Origin: Drechmeria coniospora
Taxonomy: Eukaryota > Ascomycota > Sordariomycetes > Hypocreales > Ophiocordycipitaceae
Length of the DNA: 64,000 nt
Assembly: GCF_001625195.1 (NCBI RefSeq)
Contig: NC_054389.1
Location: forward strand, 9,730,520-9,794,519
Direction of reading: 5' to 3'
Positions 33,449-45,762 of this stretch are shown here, piece after piece. Numbering within the stretch: the first letter of the stretch is position 1; each line of letters opens with the position of its first letter. The translations under genes and the position numbers were made by a program. Under the pieces are notes generated by a model. The model saw only the letters and a list, made by a program, of their open reading frames with translations. It had not been told where the DNA came from and did not search any database.

Positions 33449-36400
33449 GATGCGAATGGGGCCGCTCAGACAGGATCAAGGAGTGGAAAGGATACGTAGA
33501 TGGATTAAAAGAGAGGCCTATGTATCATGAATCGGAGGATGCGAAAGAGCACCAGTTTACTTGGCCATGCCTATGAGTCGAAACTGCCGCGATCAAGGCG
33601 AAGACGAGCAACGAGCGTCTTGCCGGATGTTGGGGGATGCTCGACCAGCTGGTGGCGAGTGATTCGTTACGACCTGCCGACAGGGGGAACGGGTGTTTGT
33701 AGTTGTTGGCTAGTGAAAACTAATGAGATATAGTGAGAAAGTAACCGAGAGGCGAGACGGTGTCAGGAGGCAGGGAAACGATGTTGCCGACTTTTCCCCC
33801 CCAATCCAGCCCGGTAGAAAATCAGTTTATTGTTTTCATTGGATGGGCGTACAAGCCTCCCAAGCGTCGCAGTAGGCGCGCGGACTTTCTAACGGCCATA
33901 GAGTGAGTGAATTGGGTGCTTATTGGCAATCTCCATGGGGTTCAATGCGGTGTTTTGGCGTCAAGATACAAAGACGAGGACGCAGATGAATATGAGTATG
34001 ACGATACGTGATGTCGAACTGAAATAGAAGCAAAGCAGCACGCGGTCCAGCTGTGACAAATATGAATGTCTAGCGTACCAAATGGGGGGCCAGCTTGTCG
34101 CCGGCGGGGATGCATCGACCTTAAATTATGTCATGGGAGGTGTTTACCGCATGGATGGTAACCGGTGATCGGAGGCCGCCTACCTTACCATTGTCCGCAG
34201 CGGGCGAAGTGATCCAGGCACAAGTTGTATGGAGCAAGGCCGGGGGCAGGGGATGCGACTTCGTTGTCACTTTGTTTGCGAAGGGACCAAAACGGCACTC
34301 GACCGGGCTTGGTGTCAGTGGCCGAGATTTGACCAAGTTCGTCCGATCAACAGCGGGTTGGTTCGGTCTAGCATTGTAAATAGATGAATGATGGATTACT
34401 GGCAGGTCGATAGCGAGTACCTACAATAACAGCTTTGTCGCACAACGATCCGTCACACGAGTTTTGCCGACAGATGTGTGGCGTGTATGACTGCAGAAGT
34501 CAAGGCGGCGACAACTGAGCGGCCACAACGGAGGGAATACCTGAAAGAGTCACAGTTCTTCCAATGTGGGCGGGTTCGGTGAACAATTCCACTCGTTGCT
34601 CGTCTGCCAAAGCGCAAGACAAAGTGCAACAATAGCAGCATGGGCCAGCGGTATCGTCGAAACCCTGAAGGACTCAACACGACAGAGGGCGTTATTTCCG
34701 ATGCCGATCGGATCGGAGGGGGGCAGCTCGCTCCGGTTCACGGTTCAACGCCGAGGACGCAGGCGGTTCGGTCCGTATCTCAATGTATGACTTTGCGGTT
34801 GTTAGTTTATGGCGGCGCTTCGAGGAGATGCAGAATGCCAGGAGAAAAAGCCGCATCAATCTGGCGAGTGCATCGGTCGGTCCGTGCCAGCAGGACTGGG
34901 GCAACTGTTGCAGTTAAGAGTACAGTTGACAGGCAATCATTGCCGAGGGGCCGAAGTTGGCGAACGCTGATTTGCATCTTGGACATGCGTTAGCTCATCG
35001 TGACCCCAATCAAACGACAACCAGCCAGCATGTCACACACCACTCTTTCACAAACGATGTACCGAGCAATGCAGACTAAAGCAGACGTCTCCCCGCTGTA
35101 TTCATACTGCTCCAGGCTCGCCTATGGCGTCGTGGTGGTTGCCTGAGAGGGTGGCCCGTCCTCGATCGATCCTCAGTCCTGTAAGCCAGTTGGGTCTGTG
35201 GGATACACTCAATGTCGTAACGGTGCAGAGTCAAGCGCATCAACGCCTATTCCGTTCGGTGACGTGCAGTTACGTTGTACTCCGGCAATGGGAACCAATC
35301 CGGAGCCAGCAATGGATCGCCTGACCATGTCAATGTCTTACCCGCCACACATGACATGACGCTTGACCAGGCAAGTTTTGCACTGGCTGAGCCTGTCGGT
35401 CTTCGAGTTGCATGTTGGGTGCCGGTCTCGACCAACCGCGCTGGCGTCATGCAGCGGCTGCTAAGACTCACCAGCTGTATTCGAGACTCGAGAGGAAGCG
35501 AAACCTATCCAAAGCAGTCGCAGAATAAACTCTCGATTCAGCATCGTCCCCAGCCGGCAGTGGATACGCACATTGCACGTGTTGGCACTCTCCTGCATAC
35601 CGCTGGGAAACCACGTTACCCGGCAGATGAGGCTGTGCCCATTGATTCGTTCAGCAATAATAGGACCTCGGCTCAGCACTGACCGCCTATTGATCGAGTT
35701 TGTGGAGTTGAGAGGGCTATAATGAGTTAGTCGTAAATCAATATGTACTTGCTTGCACTTCAGAATCACCGTCAAGATGGAGGCAAAGAAACTTCTTGTG
35801 AACATTCAGGGTAACTTCGGATCGGAGAAGTGGAGTCGCGACGACTCAGTAGCGGGACTCGAACAACTTGAAAGCCGATGCTCACAGCGGTGCCATCGGG
35901 GCAAGAAACGCCTGTCGACGTCTGATGGATGCTTTTCACACGCGAAAAACTCAAGCAGGCATTGGAATTTCTTGGAGATAGAAGGCAGTGATATAGTAGG
36001 GCGAGGCGTCAAGGTGGCGACCGTCATTTTATGGACTCGCTCCTTCCTGCGAATAGGTTCGGTCGAGGACCTGCAGAGTGAGCTGGCAAGCCCGAACGCC
36101 CCACCTTCCTTCACCAATTCTCCAAGCCGTACATGTCCCCAAGCCTTCAACCTAACAAAAAGACTACTAATATATGACGAAAATACCCTTTACTTATCAC
36201 CAGAATGGTATGTACGGAAAATTGATGGTGCTTGCCACAGTGGTGTGTTGGTGCTTGCTGAACGAGATGTCCGAGTAGCATGGCTAAACGACTGCAGCAA
36301 ATCAATTTTGCCCGCGTGCACTCTGGACGGACCCAATAGAATCGCGGAGTACACGTGTGCTCTTGGATCCCCAGACCCTCACACCAGATTTATTCAATAT

Positions 36401-37560
36401 CATAGCCACGGCTCGCTCCCTGTTTCATCAAGGCCGACTAACTGACCGAGTCTGTTGACGTCGATATTTCCACTCAAAATGTTTGAGACAATGAGCAAGT
36501 TCAAAGAGAAAAACGTCCCAACTGCTATAGTATTATATCAGTATGCTTCTGTCCTACTGCCGTCGACGGCAAGCCCACGAGATTAGGTCAGTGCGTCGTA
36601 GTTGTGACGAGTATTGTAGTTCCTCATGATACAAGTTGCCCATGACAATATCTGATTCTGGGTGTCAACTCTCGGAGTCCGATGTGCTATCCGAGTAATA
36701 TAGAAAGCATGCCCATCGCGGCCGGGCCATTGAATAGCTGCGGATGACTCCTGACACACCGTGAGCACGAGAGGAACAGGATACTAGCTCAGTTCGATTG
36801 CGGTAGCATATGGCGTTCCGATATTTTATCTTGACCAACGCGCTTCTTGACAGCACAGAAGGTGGCGGCTAAGGAATCAAGCCATCAAAGCCACGATTTC
36901 CGCGCAGGTGTATGCTTCAACATGGAGCCGGCAACAGCGAGGGTGGCGGACAGCGATTTCATCCGATGGTGCCGCGAATAATTGAATGAGTCGACATGGC
37001 AGATCAGAAGCAAGAAGGGATCGGTGTAGTGAATGGATCGCGGCAGGTTATGGCCCTGAGAGGTCATGACACCGCTTGCGGCGGCGAGCAGTGACTCAAC
37101 TCTCCAAGGGTCCTGGCGGCGCACTGCGATGAGCCCAATTATGGATGTGAAGGCAACGGAGACGCTTGCAAAGGCTAGAAGGGACTGCCCGCGAGAGGTG
37201 CACAAGTATCCCAAAGTGTGGCCACTTTAACGTCATGCAAGTTCGGAGAGTATATGCTGGACTGCACTGGAAAAGTAGGATCATGGTTGTATCATGCCTG
37301 CAGTTCGTCATGTCGTTGGCTTGCGGGGCCGAGCCGAATGCCGACCAATGCACCGCGTGCCCTGCCATACGATGTACTCGCATTGCAAGAAGAATGGCTG
37401 CAGATGCGGAAGCCAGGATCATGCAGGTCGTGAAAGGGGATCCCTGGTTTTGGCGTTGGCTGGTTGTGAGTTTGGGACACCCATCTTTGGAGCGCGAATC
37501 ACAAGAACGCAAAAAAACAACAACGAACGGATGGAGTCACTTGGAGCGTGTGATTCTCTT
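33449..37560. other. Gene-poor stretch, with a weak membrane-protein candidate at its right end
   Basis: 4.1 kb without a gene I can support. Composition is more AT-rich than in the genes (notably 36150-36560). ORFs such as 35753-36445 carry no recognisable motif and unconvincing codon use. At 36885-37500 on the minus strand two frames contain hydrophobic segments (MILASASAAILLAM; LLAFASVSVAFTSIIGLIAV). They could be exons of a small membrane protein ending at 36885, but I could not find a consistent splice path. Old, decayed sequence is the simplest reading. Confidence 0.4.
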
Positions 37561-38539
37561 ACATATGCCCAAGGCTACGAAGCATGATGGGAATTTGCGG
37601 TTCAACCGCCTGGTGGAAGAAGGCAATCGTGAGGTTGAGGTCAGCACGACGTTCAGAAAAGAGTGTACACGGTATTACGGCCTACGGAGTACTCCGTGCA
37701 TTTATATGGGTTGTGCGGAGTACTTTACTGTACTGTACTGTATGAAAGGAACTTCTGACGTGGTATTAATACCAACAACATCTTGTACGGAGTACGGAGT
37801 GGTTGTAAGTATACATGTACGTACACCGACACGTACAGTAGTTGTAAGTACTGTTACTTGTACATGCACGTCCACAGTAATACGGAGTACTCCGTATAAG
37901 TAATACAGTAGGAATAGTACGGCGTACTTACTTCGGTCAACGCAACCGGGAACCGGCTATCGGGACTTAAAATGTTCCGTCATCTGCGCCGTTCCTCTGG
38001 CACGGGCACCTGCTATTACTGGATTATAGGGAGGCCAACTGGATTGCTTCCAGTTCCCACAAGCACCAAGCTAGACCCGGACCCCCCCCCCCCCCCCTGG
38101 GCAGCAGCTGGTGCAAGGAAGTTGGAGGACGGAGGCGCTTACCAAAGGCGACAACTTCGCATAACTCGACCTCGTCTCTTTTCCATCACCATTCCGACCT
38201 TCACCCTCGGATCTCCCGCGCCTTCAAGCTGACGGGTGCAAGGTCATATGCACGCCGATTCACAACCTCAATCTCCTCAACCCGTCGTGCTCCGTTCTTT
38301 TTCTCGCTCGCCACGCTTCCTGTCCTCTCGACCCCCTGCTGGACGTGTGCGCTGCGCATGGTTCGTCCTTCATCGTGCACCAGCATCTCGCGACCTCGGT
38401 GACTTCCGAGCCCCCCCTGCAACCCAGGTGCAATCTACCAATCTGCCGCTTCCTCGCGCGCTTTCCGCTTCGTCTAGGCAGTGAACCAAACGACCTATTT
38501 CAGCCTGCACAGCCGATTTCACTGATACCAAATGTTCTA
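37561..38539. other. SET2 promoter and leader
   Basis: GTAC island at 37655-37935, then a C homopolymer at about 38083-38097 and a CT-rich leader from about 38130. Two uORFs are visible: one from ATG 38357 (14 codons, TGA) and a minimal ATG-TTC-TAA at 38532-38540 whose last base is the first base of the SET2 ATG. Confidence 0.55.
37655..37935. repeat. GTAC island upstream of SET2
   Basis: Exact 11-mer at 37795-37805. Perfect 16-bp palindrome TACGGAGTACTCCGTA at 37881-37896. Near-palindrome TACGGAGTACTCCGTG at 37683-37698. Many GTAC steps lie between. Confidence 0.75.
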
Positions 38540-41361
38540 ATGGAGGATGACGACTCCGTCACACACACGATGAGCATGGTCAAGCTGGAGGTGGGCGCGG
38601 CCAATGGTCCATTGGCCGGCATGGATCACGGAGGCTCGATGCAAACTCCCTACGCGACGAATGGCCATTCCCCGTCTCCCTCGGCCTCGCTCAACGGTTT
38701 GAAATCGCGCACCGACGATGCCGACACATCCATCTCCGTCTCCGCCCCCGTCTCCTCGAAGCCCCCTACTCTGTCTCGCAAATCCTCACAAAAGTTGGCG
38801 AACCGCGAGCCCCAGCTGTTCGATCATCTTCCCGACGCAACCTCGGATTCTTGCAAAACCTTCCAAGTCATCCCTGACTGTCTGTACGGGTCCAAAAACT
38901 TGGGCTCCACAGACCACGATGCTCTCGACTGCGACTGTCGAGAAGAATGGCGTACGCGATCTCTCCGCACTCCACACCGCCGCGTGAATGCTGACCCTCG
39001 ACTCGCTAGGTGATGGCGAGAATGCCGCCTGCGGCGAGGACTCCGACTGCATCAACCGCGCCACCAAGATGGAGTGCAGCGCCGACACCGGAAACTGCAG
39101 CGGCGGCTGCCACAACCAGAGATTCCAGAGAAAGCAATGGGGCAGCGTCTCCGTCATCAGGACGGCCAAGAAGGGCTTCGGCCTCCGTGCCGACGTCCAA
39201 CTTCACGCCAACGAGTTCATCTACGAGTACATTGGCGAGGTCATCAACGAGCCAACCTTCCGGCGGCGCATGCTGCAGTATGACAACGAGGGCATCAAGC
39301 ATTTCTACTTCATGTCTCTCAACAAGAGCGTGTTTGTCGACGCAACCAAGAAGGGAAATCTCGGCCGCTTCTGCAACCACTCCTGCAGCCCCAACTGCTA
39401 CGTCGACAAGTGGGTCGTCGGCGACAAGCTTCGCATGGGCATATTCGCCTTGCGCAGCATCCGCGCCGGCGAAGAGCTCGTCTTCAACTACAACGTTGAC
39501 CGCTACGGCGCCGACCCTCAACCATGCTACTGCGCCGAGCCGAACTGCGTGGGCTTCATCGGCGGCAAGACGCAGACGGAGCGCGCCACCAAGCTGCCGG
39601 CAGCGATCGTCGAGGCCCTCGGCATCGACGACTCGGATGGTTGGGACACGGCCGTGGCCAAGAAGCCTCGCAAGAAGCGCCCGGATGAGGACGACGAGGA
39701 ATACGTCAACAGCATCCAGCCGCGCAGCCTCGACGACGACGACGCCCGCAAGGTCATGGCCGCCCTCATGCAATGCAAGGAAAAGTGGATCGCCGTCAAG
39801 CTGCTCGAGCGCATACAGCGATGCGACGAGGAACGTGTCATCCATTGCGTCGTTCGCATGCATGCCTATCAAATACTCAAGACGAGCCTCAACACCTTCA
39901 TCGAGGACCACAACGTCGTGCTGCAGGTGCTCGAAATCTTGGACAAGTTCCCCCGCCTGACGAGGAACAAGATTCAAGATTCCAACATCGAGACGACGAT
40001 CGAGTCCCTCGGCAAGTCGGAGCATGAAGCTGTCGCTTCGCGATCGAAGCAGCTGCTCGACGATTGGAGCAAGCTGGAGGTGGCCTATCGCATCCGACGA
40101 CGCAAGGTCGACCCCAACGCGCCCGTCCAGAACTTGTACGAGCAACGTCGCGGCGGCCAGCCTCGCGATGAGGATACGGCTCAGCTGACGCCCAAGACGG
40201 TATCGCCCCGCCCCATCGATGCACCCAAGGGGCCGCGTAGCAGCGTGCCGCAGAGGAACAACTCGCTCTACTTCAACGCTCAGCGCCAGCGGCGCCCGCC
40301 CCTGCCGGACGGCTGGTTCGCCGCCAAGGACGATCGAGGCAACACCTACTTTTACACCAAATCCGGCATGACGACCTGGCAGCGACCAACGCTCCCGGCA
40401 ACCGACGCCGCACAGAGGGGCCCCTCCAAGGCTATGCAGGAACAACTCGCGATTCAAAGCATCATTGACAGGGTCACCAAGGAAGGAACCCCGAAACAGA
40501 CGCCCTCGCAGCCCAAGGAGGCCGTCGAGACACCTTCGAAGGAGTCCAAGAGGGACAAGTGGAGAACCTTACCGCTCGAGAAGCAGATGAAAATTTACGA
40601 AAATACGGTGAGCCGACCTGCAGACTATGGGCCGTATGCTGGCGCGCACGTAAGCTGACCACAAGCAGGTATTCCCACCCGTCAAGCACGTGTTAGACAA
40701 GTTCCGCCACAAATTACCAAAGGATGAACTGAAGAGATTGGGCAAAGAAATCGCCAAGAAGCTGGTCGCATCGGACTACAAGAACAACAGAGTCGAAGAT
40801 CCGACGGTGAAGTTGAGCGAGAAGCAGGTGCAGAAGATCAAGAAGTACGTGGCCGACTTTTTGAGCCGCGCCGTGGAAAAGTTTGATGCACACCGGAAAC
40901 AGAGAGGCACGAAGGACAAGCTTGATTCGAACAGGCCATCTCACCTGGAAGAAGGCGCCTCCCAGGACGCATCTTTGGACGACCTGGGGCCTGCGGACGA
41001 CGGAAACGATGCGCTCGATACGCCGCCTAGCGATGCCGGCTCCCCCGATAGCCAAGATCGCAAGCGGAAGCGCGACGCCGACCTTGTCGAATCTGCCGCC
41101 CCGACGCCGTCCGAAGGCCCTGAAATGAAGAGGGTCAAAGCCGAGGAGGGGAACAAACCCCACCAGCCCCCTCCGCCCCCTCCGCCGCCCGAGTCGGCGC
41201 CGGGGGAGGGGATGACGGACGAACAGCGAGACCTACAGGAACAGGAGGAAGCGCTCATGAGAGAAAACGAAGAGGCTCAGAGGCTTGAGGACGAGGCCAA
41301 CAGTACCAAGATGGAGGAAGTGTCAGAAGACACGCGAACAGGCATCACCCTCACGGCGTGA
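38540..41361 (+). CDS. SET2: Histone H3-K36 methyltransferase SET2
   Basis: Exons are 38540-38951, 39010-40607 and 40669-41361, giving 900 residues. Introns are 58 and 61 bp (GTACGC...TAG; GTGAGC...GCTGACC...CAG). Domain order: AWS Cys cluster spanning the first junction ([33 protein letters not shown], about 133-170); SET domain with [28 protein letters not shown] and [12 protein letters not shown]; post-[19 protein letters not shown] domain ([20 protein letters not shown]...TTWQRP, about 568-600); and the C-terminal SRI domain (about 671-755) that binds phosphorylated Pol II CTD. Low-complexity Pro and acidic tails follow. It methylates H3K36 co-transcriptionally. ATG 38540 is the first ATG in frame. 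Convergent with the BMT5-like gene. Confidence 0.97.
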
Positions 41362-42157
41362 TACATGATGGCGCTCGACAACCGAAGGCATTGTTGCCGC
41401 TCGAGATCGACAGGATTGCACGATCCAGTCCGTCGATGCGGCGCAGCCGCATTCAGGCATCCGGATGGGTTGTCATCCGTCGACTTGGATGGGGAAACGG
41501 GCTGAACCTTGAACAGCTGCATGGGCATTTCATAACGCAGGCTAGCTGGCATTGCCATTTTCGTCATCGATACTACACAAACACATGGCGACATTTGGTG
41601 GCGTTGTACCATAGGACCTTTGCGCCAACACTTTTTCTCATCTTCAGCATCGAGGATGGAACGCGCTGCTGCAACCGACGGTCAGTTGCGAGGACCAAAC
41701 TGTTGCTTCTGGCTTCAATGCATCGACATGAAGGATGAGCTACCGGCGGAGGTTGCAATCTTGAACACCGATCAAGCTGCTGCGTTGGGACCTGCCTGAG
41801 GCGTCCATCGCCGTGCGGCGTTCGCATGCTATCTGGTCCGCTGTGGGTAGCCGCGGACGGGAAAAAGAATTCACGACAGGATGGAGGGCTGGCATGAGGA
41901 CGGCAACAGTACTAAGATATATCCTCTAGAGATCCTATTGCCTTGATGGATGCATGAAAATATTGGGACAGGGTGATGTCAAGATATATATATACTTATA
42001 TGTAGACATTTTTCGTCAAGATGTGTATGAATACTGCTCAAGGTAGATAGATTCCCAGTGATTTACGCCGATATTTCCGAGCTAGCCTAAGAAAATCGTC
42101 TCGAACGCCCATGGATGCAAGATGCGCGCACATGTAGGCATTTCATGTCGATATTAT
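41362..42157. other. Convergent spacer, no gene seen
   Basis: 3'-3' spacer. An AT-rich part near 41985-42005 (TATATATATACTTATATG) may serve 3'-end formation. There are no GTAC islands. Confidence 0.5.
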
Positions 42158-43135
42158 TCAGTCCTCGTCGCTTGAAGAATCATCGTTGCCCTTCTTCCGT
42201 TTCTTCTTCCCCACCGACTGCGCCTGCTGCACCTCGTCTTTTCTCCGAAAGACGTAGCTTCTGGCGGGTCTTTCCTCGCCCTTCCAGCCGCCGCCAACGT
42301 CGCCCTTTCGATTGCGAACGATGCCGCAGGTGCGAGCGTGATGGTATCCTGGGTATGCGGCTGGCCGGAACTGGAAGCTGCGCTCGACGGCGAGGCCAGC
42401 GTGACGGGCGAGGTCGCGTACATTCCAGAGGGTATAAGGCTCGCCCTCGAAGAGAGTGACGACGATGGAGCCGCGGGGAGAAAGAGCGGCAATGGCTCGC
42501 TCGAAGAAGGAGACGAGGAGGGACTGGTTGTAGCGAACCTGGCGGTTGACGTCGGTGGACTTGCCGCCGACGTGCGGAAAGTTGAACAGGATGTGATCAA
42601 AGTGTGGCGGTCGCAGTAGGGATGGGGGTAGCTTGGTTGCGTCGATGTTGTAGAGCACTTTGTTGCTTCGGCGGAGGGTTGGCCTTGACTGGGAGGGCCC
42701 TGTTTCTGAGCTGTCGCTGTCGTCTGCCTCCTCGCCGATGGATGCTGGGTCTTTGCCGTCGCCGCCATTTTCTGTCTCGGCGGTCTCGGCGTTCAAGACT
42801 GCCGCAATGTTCGCCTCGGCAGCGGCGTATTTTTCGACCAACTCGGCATGGTCCTTCTCCAACACAGTTGCCGTGATATTTACACATCCATGATGTTTGA
42901 CGATGCTAGCGGCAAAGCTCAGGTCCCCTTCTCCAATGAGCAATATCCTGTCTGCCGATTGGAAGGGTATTATAGGTTGCTCGTTCTGCTGGTGTTGTTG
43001 GTGATGGTTATTATGCTGTTTCCTCGGCTGGTTCTGCTTCGTCTTTGGTTTGGACTTGTTCCGTGAATGAATTTCTAGTAGAGGCTTGGACTTGGCATTC
43101 TGTAGTTGGGTGCCCAACTTGCGTCGCTTTGCCAT
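42158..43135 (-). CDS. BMT5: 25S rRNA (uracil-N3)-methyltransferase, BMT5-like
   Basis: A single exon, 325 residues, from ATG 43135. The N-terminal basic tail (MAKRRKL, KSKPKTKQNQPRKQ, His/Gln-rich run) suits nucleolar targeting. The Rossmann methyltransferase part has ILLIGEGDLSFAAS (SAM-binding loop), a Glu (VLEKD) after the second strand, DHILFNFPHVGGK (catalytic-strand motif of this family), GSIVVTLFEGEPYTLWNVRDLA and AYPGYHHARTCG. These are hallmarks of the DUF2431/BMT5 family; yeast Bmt5 makes m3U2634 in 25S rRNA. An acidic stretch (GGDGKDPASIGEEADDSDSS) is inserted between the SAM motif and the catalytic motif. The C-terminus is basic then acidic (GKKKRKKGNDDSSSDED). Divergent from the RGG-box gene. 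Confidence 0.92.
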   Translation of the reverse strand: MAKRRKLGTQLQNAKSKPLLEIHSRNKSKPKTKQNQPRKQHNNHHQQHQQNEQPIIPFQSADRILLIGEGDLSFAASIVKHHGCVNITATVLEKDHAELVEKYAAAEANIAAVLNAETAETENGGDGKDPASIGEEADDSDSSETGPSQSRPTLRRSNKVLYNIDATKLPPSLLRPPHFDHILFNFPHVGGKSTDVNRQVRYNQSLLVSFFERAIAALSPRGSIVVTLFEGEPYTLWNVRDLARHAGLAVERSFQFRPAAYPGYHHARTCGIVRNRKGDVGGGWKGEERPARSYVFRRKDEVQQAQSVGKKKRKKGNDDSSSDED

Positions 43136-45762
43136 TCTGGTGCGACACAGCTATGAGACACGCCGTATGCTTTCTCTGTCCTTCTTGCCAGCGTATGTAT
43201 AAGTGCAAGAGTATTTGCACTTGAGATGTTCTGTAATTGGTGTTGGGCGATGCAGCTGCGGGTTCTTGCTGGATGGATATTGTCGGATCACCATCCGGCT
43301 CACGTGCGCGTTGCGGGCCGTGACAGACTGAGACTAGCGCGGCAGGGTCAGCTTTAGCGGAACGCTCAGGCATCGATGAGATTACATAAGTACATTTACA
43401 GAAAGTATTTCGCAGTTGCGCATTAAAGTATAAGAAAGTATGTACTCCGTATAAGTACTTAAGTACTTACAACTACTCCGTACCTTATAGGTGTACTTCC
43501 GTACTGTAGGTGTAATCTAGTTGTAGGCGTACGGAGAAAAAGTACGGAGTGTTACTGCTGAGTTAGTAATTAATACGCCAAAGTAAGTATGCGATAGATG
43601 TATTTAGTAAGTACTCTGTACCAAGGACAGTACTTGTGAAACCTGTGCAGTAATAATATGTACTTACTTTCGCCGTTGGTATGTGGAGTACTTGGTGCCT
43701 ACAAGTAAGTGTACTTAGGTGTACCAGGTTTAAATACAGTAAGTACATCTACGCATTCAGTAAGTACGGAATACAGGAAGTGCAAAAGTTGACGTGGGGA
43801 AACCGGCATCTCAACTCCCGAAATCGTCGATTCGTAATTGTATGCCAGACAGGATCAGGGACCAAGCTGGCGAAAATGCTCGACGAAAGCAATTTTGATC
43901 CCATACCTACATTACACAGTCTATTTACCGCATAGTTGATTGCTGACCGTTCTCTGAACGACCGAGATCTTTATGTCTATATTCGGATCAGTATTTATAA
44001 CACTTTGGGCTCCCCATGTTGTCGCTTAATGGCCGCTGCGTCCGTCCAGGAAGAGGCTGCTCTCGATGCATTTTGCCACCGAATTTGTCATATACCTACG
44101 GTGCCCATAGGTGTGATTCATCTCATGAGAAACATATACCGTGCAAATTATCGCGCAGGCGTGTTCTGCGATGCGGCATTCGGCCAAAGATGTCGGAGCG
44201 TGTACTGATGGACGGGAAGGTCGAAGCAATAGCTGGTCGATAGCATGGATGCGCCCTCTTAAAGTCGCTATCCGTCTGGTTGGACTGCACTGAAAGCCTC
44301 TGTAGCATGAAAGAAACCCAATGAATGTATGAATTGATGGAAATTTCCATTCACCAACCGCCCTGACGCTGATGTGGATCGCAACATCGATGGTTGATCC
44401 GACCCAGCCACCAACAGCCGCGGGTTGCGGGCTTGAAGATGGCGATTTACTACTGGTACGAAAATACATGAATGTGCAGTGCAAATGGGAGATTTCGATT
44501 GTTATAGGCCGCTTTCACCCCCGTACTCGGTTGGTGTTGCTTTGATGATGGAAAAGCGAGCGAGCTTTTCGCATCGTTGCCCTGAGGAATGTACAGTATT
44601 TCCATTGTCGACCAAGCCCCAAGAAGGTTTTAGAAGCAAAGAGCACGTGGATGTGCCTGTTAATTACAAAGGGTATGATGTTAGTATCCATTGCACGGCT
44701 CGAGCCCATCGTTTTGCCGTTGAATGAGGCCGACATTGCTTGCGCCAAAGTATCCGTATCAGGTGCCCCTGAGAAAAGAGTACCCGGTACAAACTACCAA
44801 CGAGTGATAGTCTTTCTTGCTATTGCATTGCTAGAAACCTGCTGCCTTTGGAAGATGGGCAGGCCATGCAAGTGCCTCGGAATAGTAGCAGATGACAACA
44901 AAGGATCGAAAGTGCCAGTGTGCATATTACAATGTACAGGAGGTATGCATTCCACCCGATGTTCGGCTTCTCGTAGACGCAAGTACAAGTTGGCGTTACA
45001 CGTATTACTTACCTACTCGTAGGTACTTAAGTAGAAGGGCACCTCGGTGGGTCCTATTAATCATTCCTAATGCTGCAGTACTGCCAGGCGCTGCTGGGGC
45101 ATTCTGCTGCTACTGTTTCTACTAGTACCAGCATTGTTCCCGCGCGCCCACCCGTCTGCCAGCCCACGGCCAGCCGGCCAGCCGAAAAAGTCCCAGGAGC
45201 GCACCCTCGCTTCTTACACAACTCTTTCTCTGGCTAGGGTGAATCCGCTTGCATGCCCACCCGCAACCTCACTTTTCAACTCTCGCTGTCCTAACCCACA
45301 GCTTTCGAAAGTCATTAGCACTTGCGCGAGCGCCTTCTTTGTCCTTTGCGCGATACCCTTCCCTTCGTCTTTTGTTGCTTGGCAAACCGCTGCTGCTCTT
45401 TTTAATCATTCTGTACACACGCGTCGGAGCTCGTCCGCCGCCTGGCTCTCTTCCGCTGCGCTTATCATCAACCTGTCAACACCAGCCAGCTTGCCGTCTA
45501 CTCATACGCAGTCGCCCACCTCACCCTGCCACACACTCACCCACACACGTACTCACTCGCAAACACCCTCTCCCTCTCTTCCTTTCTCAAGCACGCAATC
45601 ACTCCTCACACTCTCATCACGGCTACGTAAAAAGAGATCGCTGTAGCAAAAGGAAGCCTGCCGTCCCCCTTCACATCCACCGCTCACGCATTCCCCTTTT
45701 CTTCATCGCGAGCCGCAAAAAACCGCGGAGATACATGAGAAAACCCCTCGTCCTCATAGATC
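43136..45762. other. Divergent region with GTAC islands and CT-rich leader
   Basis: No supportable gene. GTAC islands lie at about 43380-43780 and 44995-45140. The sequence from 43800 to 44990 has ordinary composition and only short frames. A CT/CA-rich leader (about 45180-45740, with CACACACTCACC runs near 45528) precedes the RGG-box gene. Confidence 0.5.
43380..45140. repeat. GTAC islands between the BMT5-like and RGG-box genes
   Basis: The block at 43380-43780 is rich in AAGTACTTAAGTACTTAC, TACTCCGTAC-like (43473-43481) and TACGGAG variants. A smaller block lies at 44995-45140. I found no exact 11-mer in either block; GTACTCCGTAT occurs at about 43443. Confidence 0.6.

Noticed and set aside
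35753..36445. 230-codon plus-strand frame
   Set aside because: No recognisable motif, conflicting minus-strand frames of similar quality, and AT-richer composition. Not supported as a gene.
39006..40457. 483-codon minus-strand frame over SET2
   Set aside because: Antisense shadow of the SET domain exon; the sense product is unambiguous.
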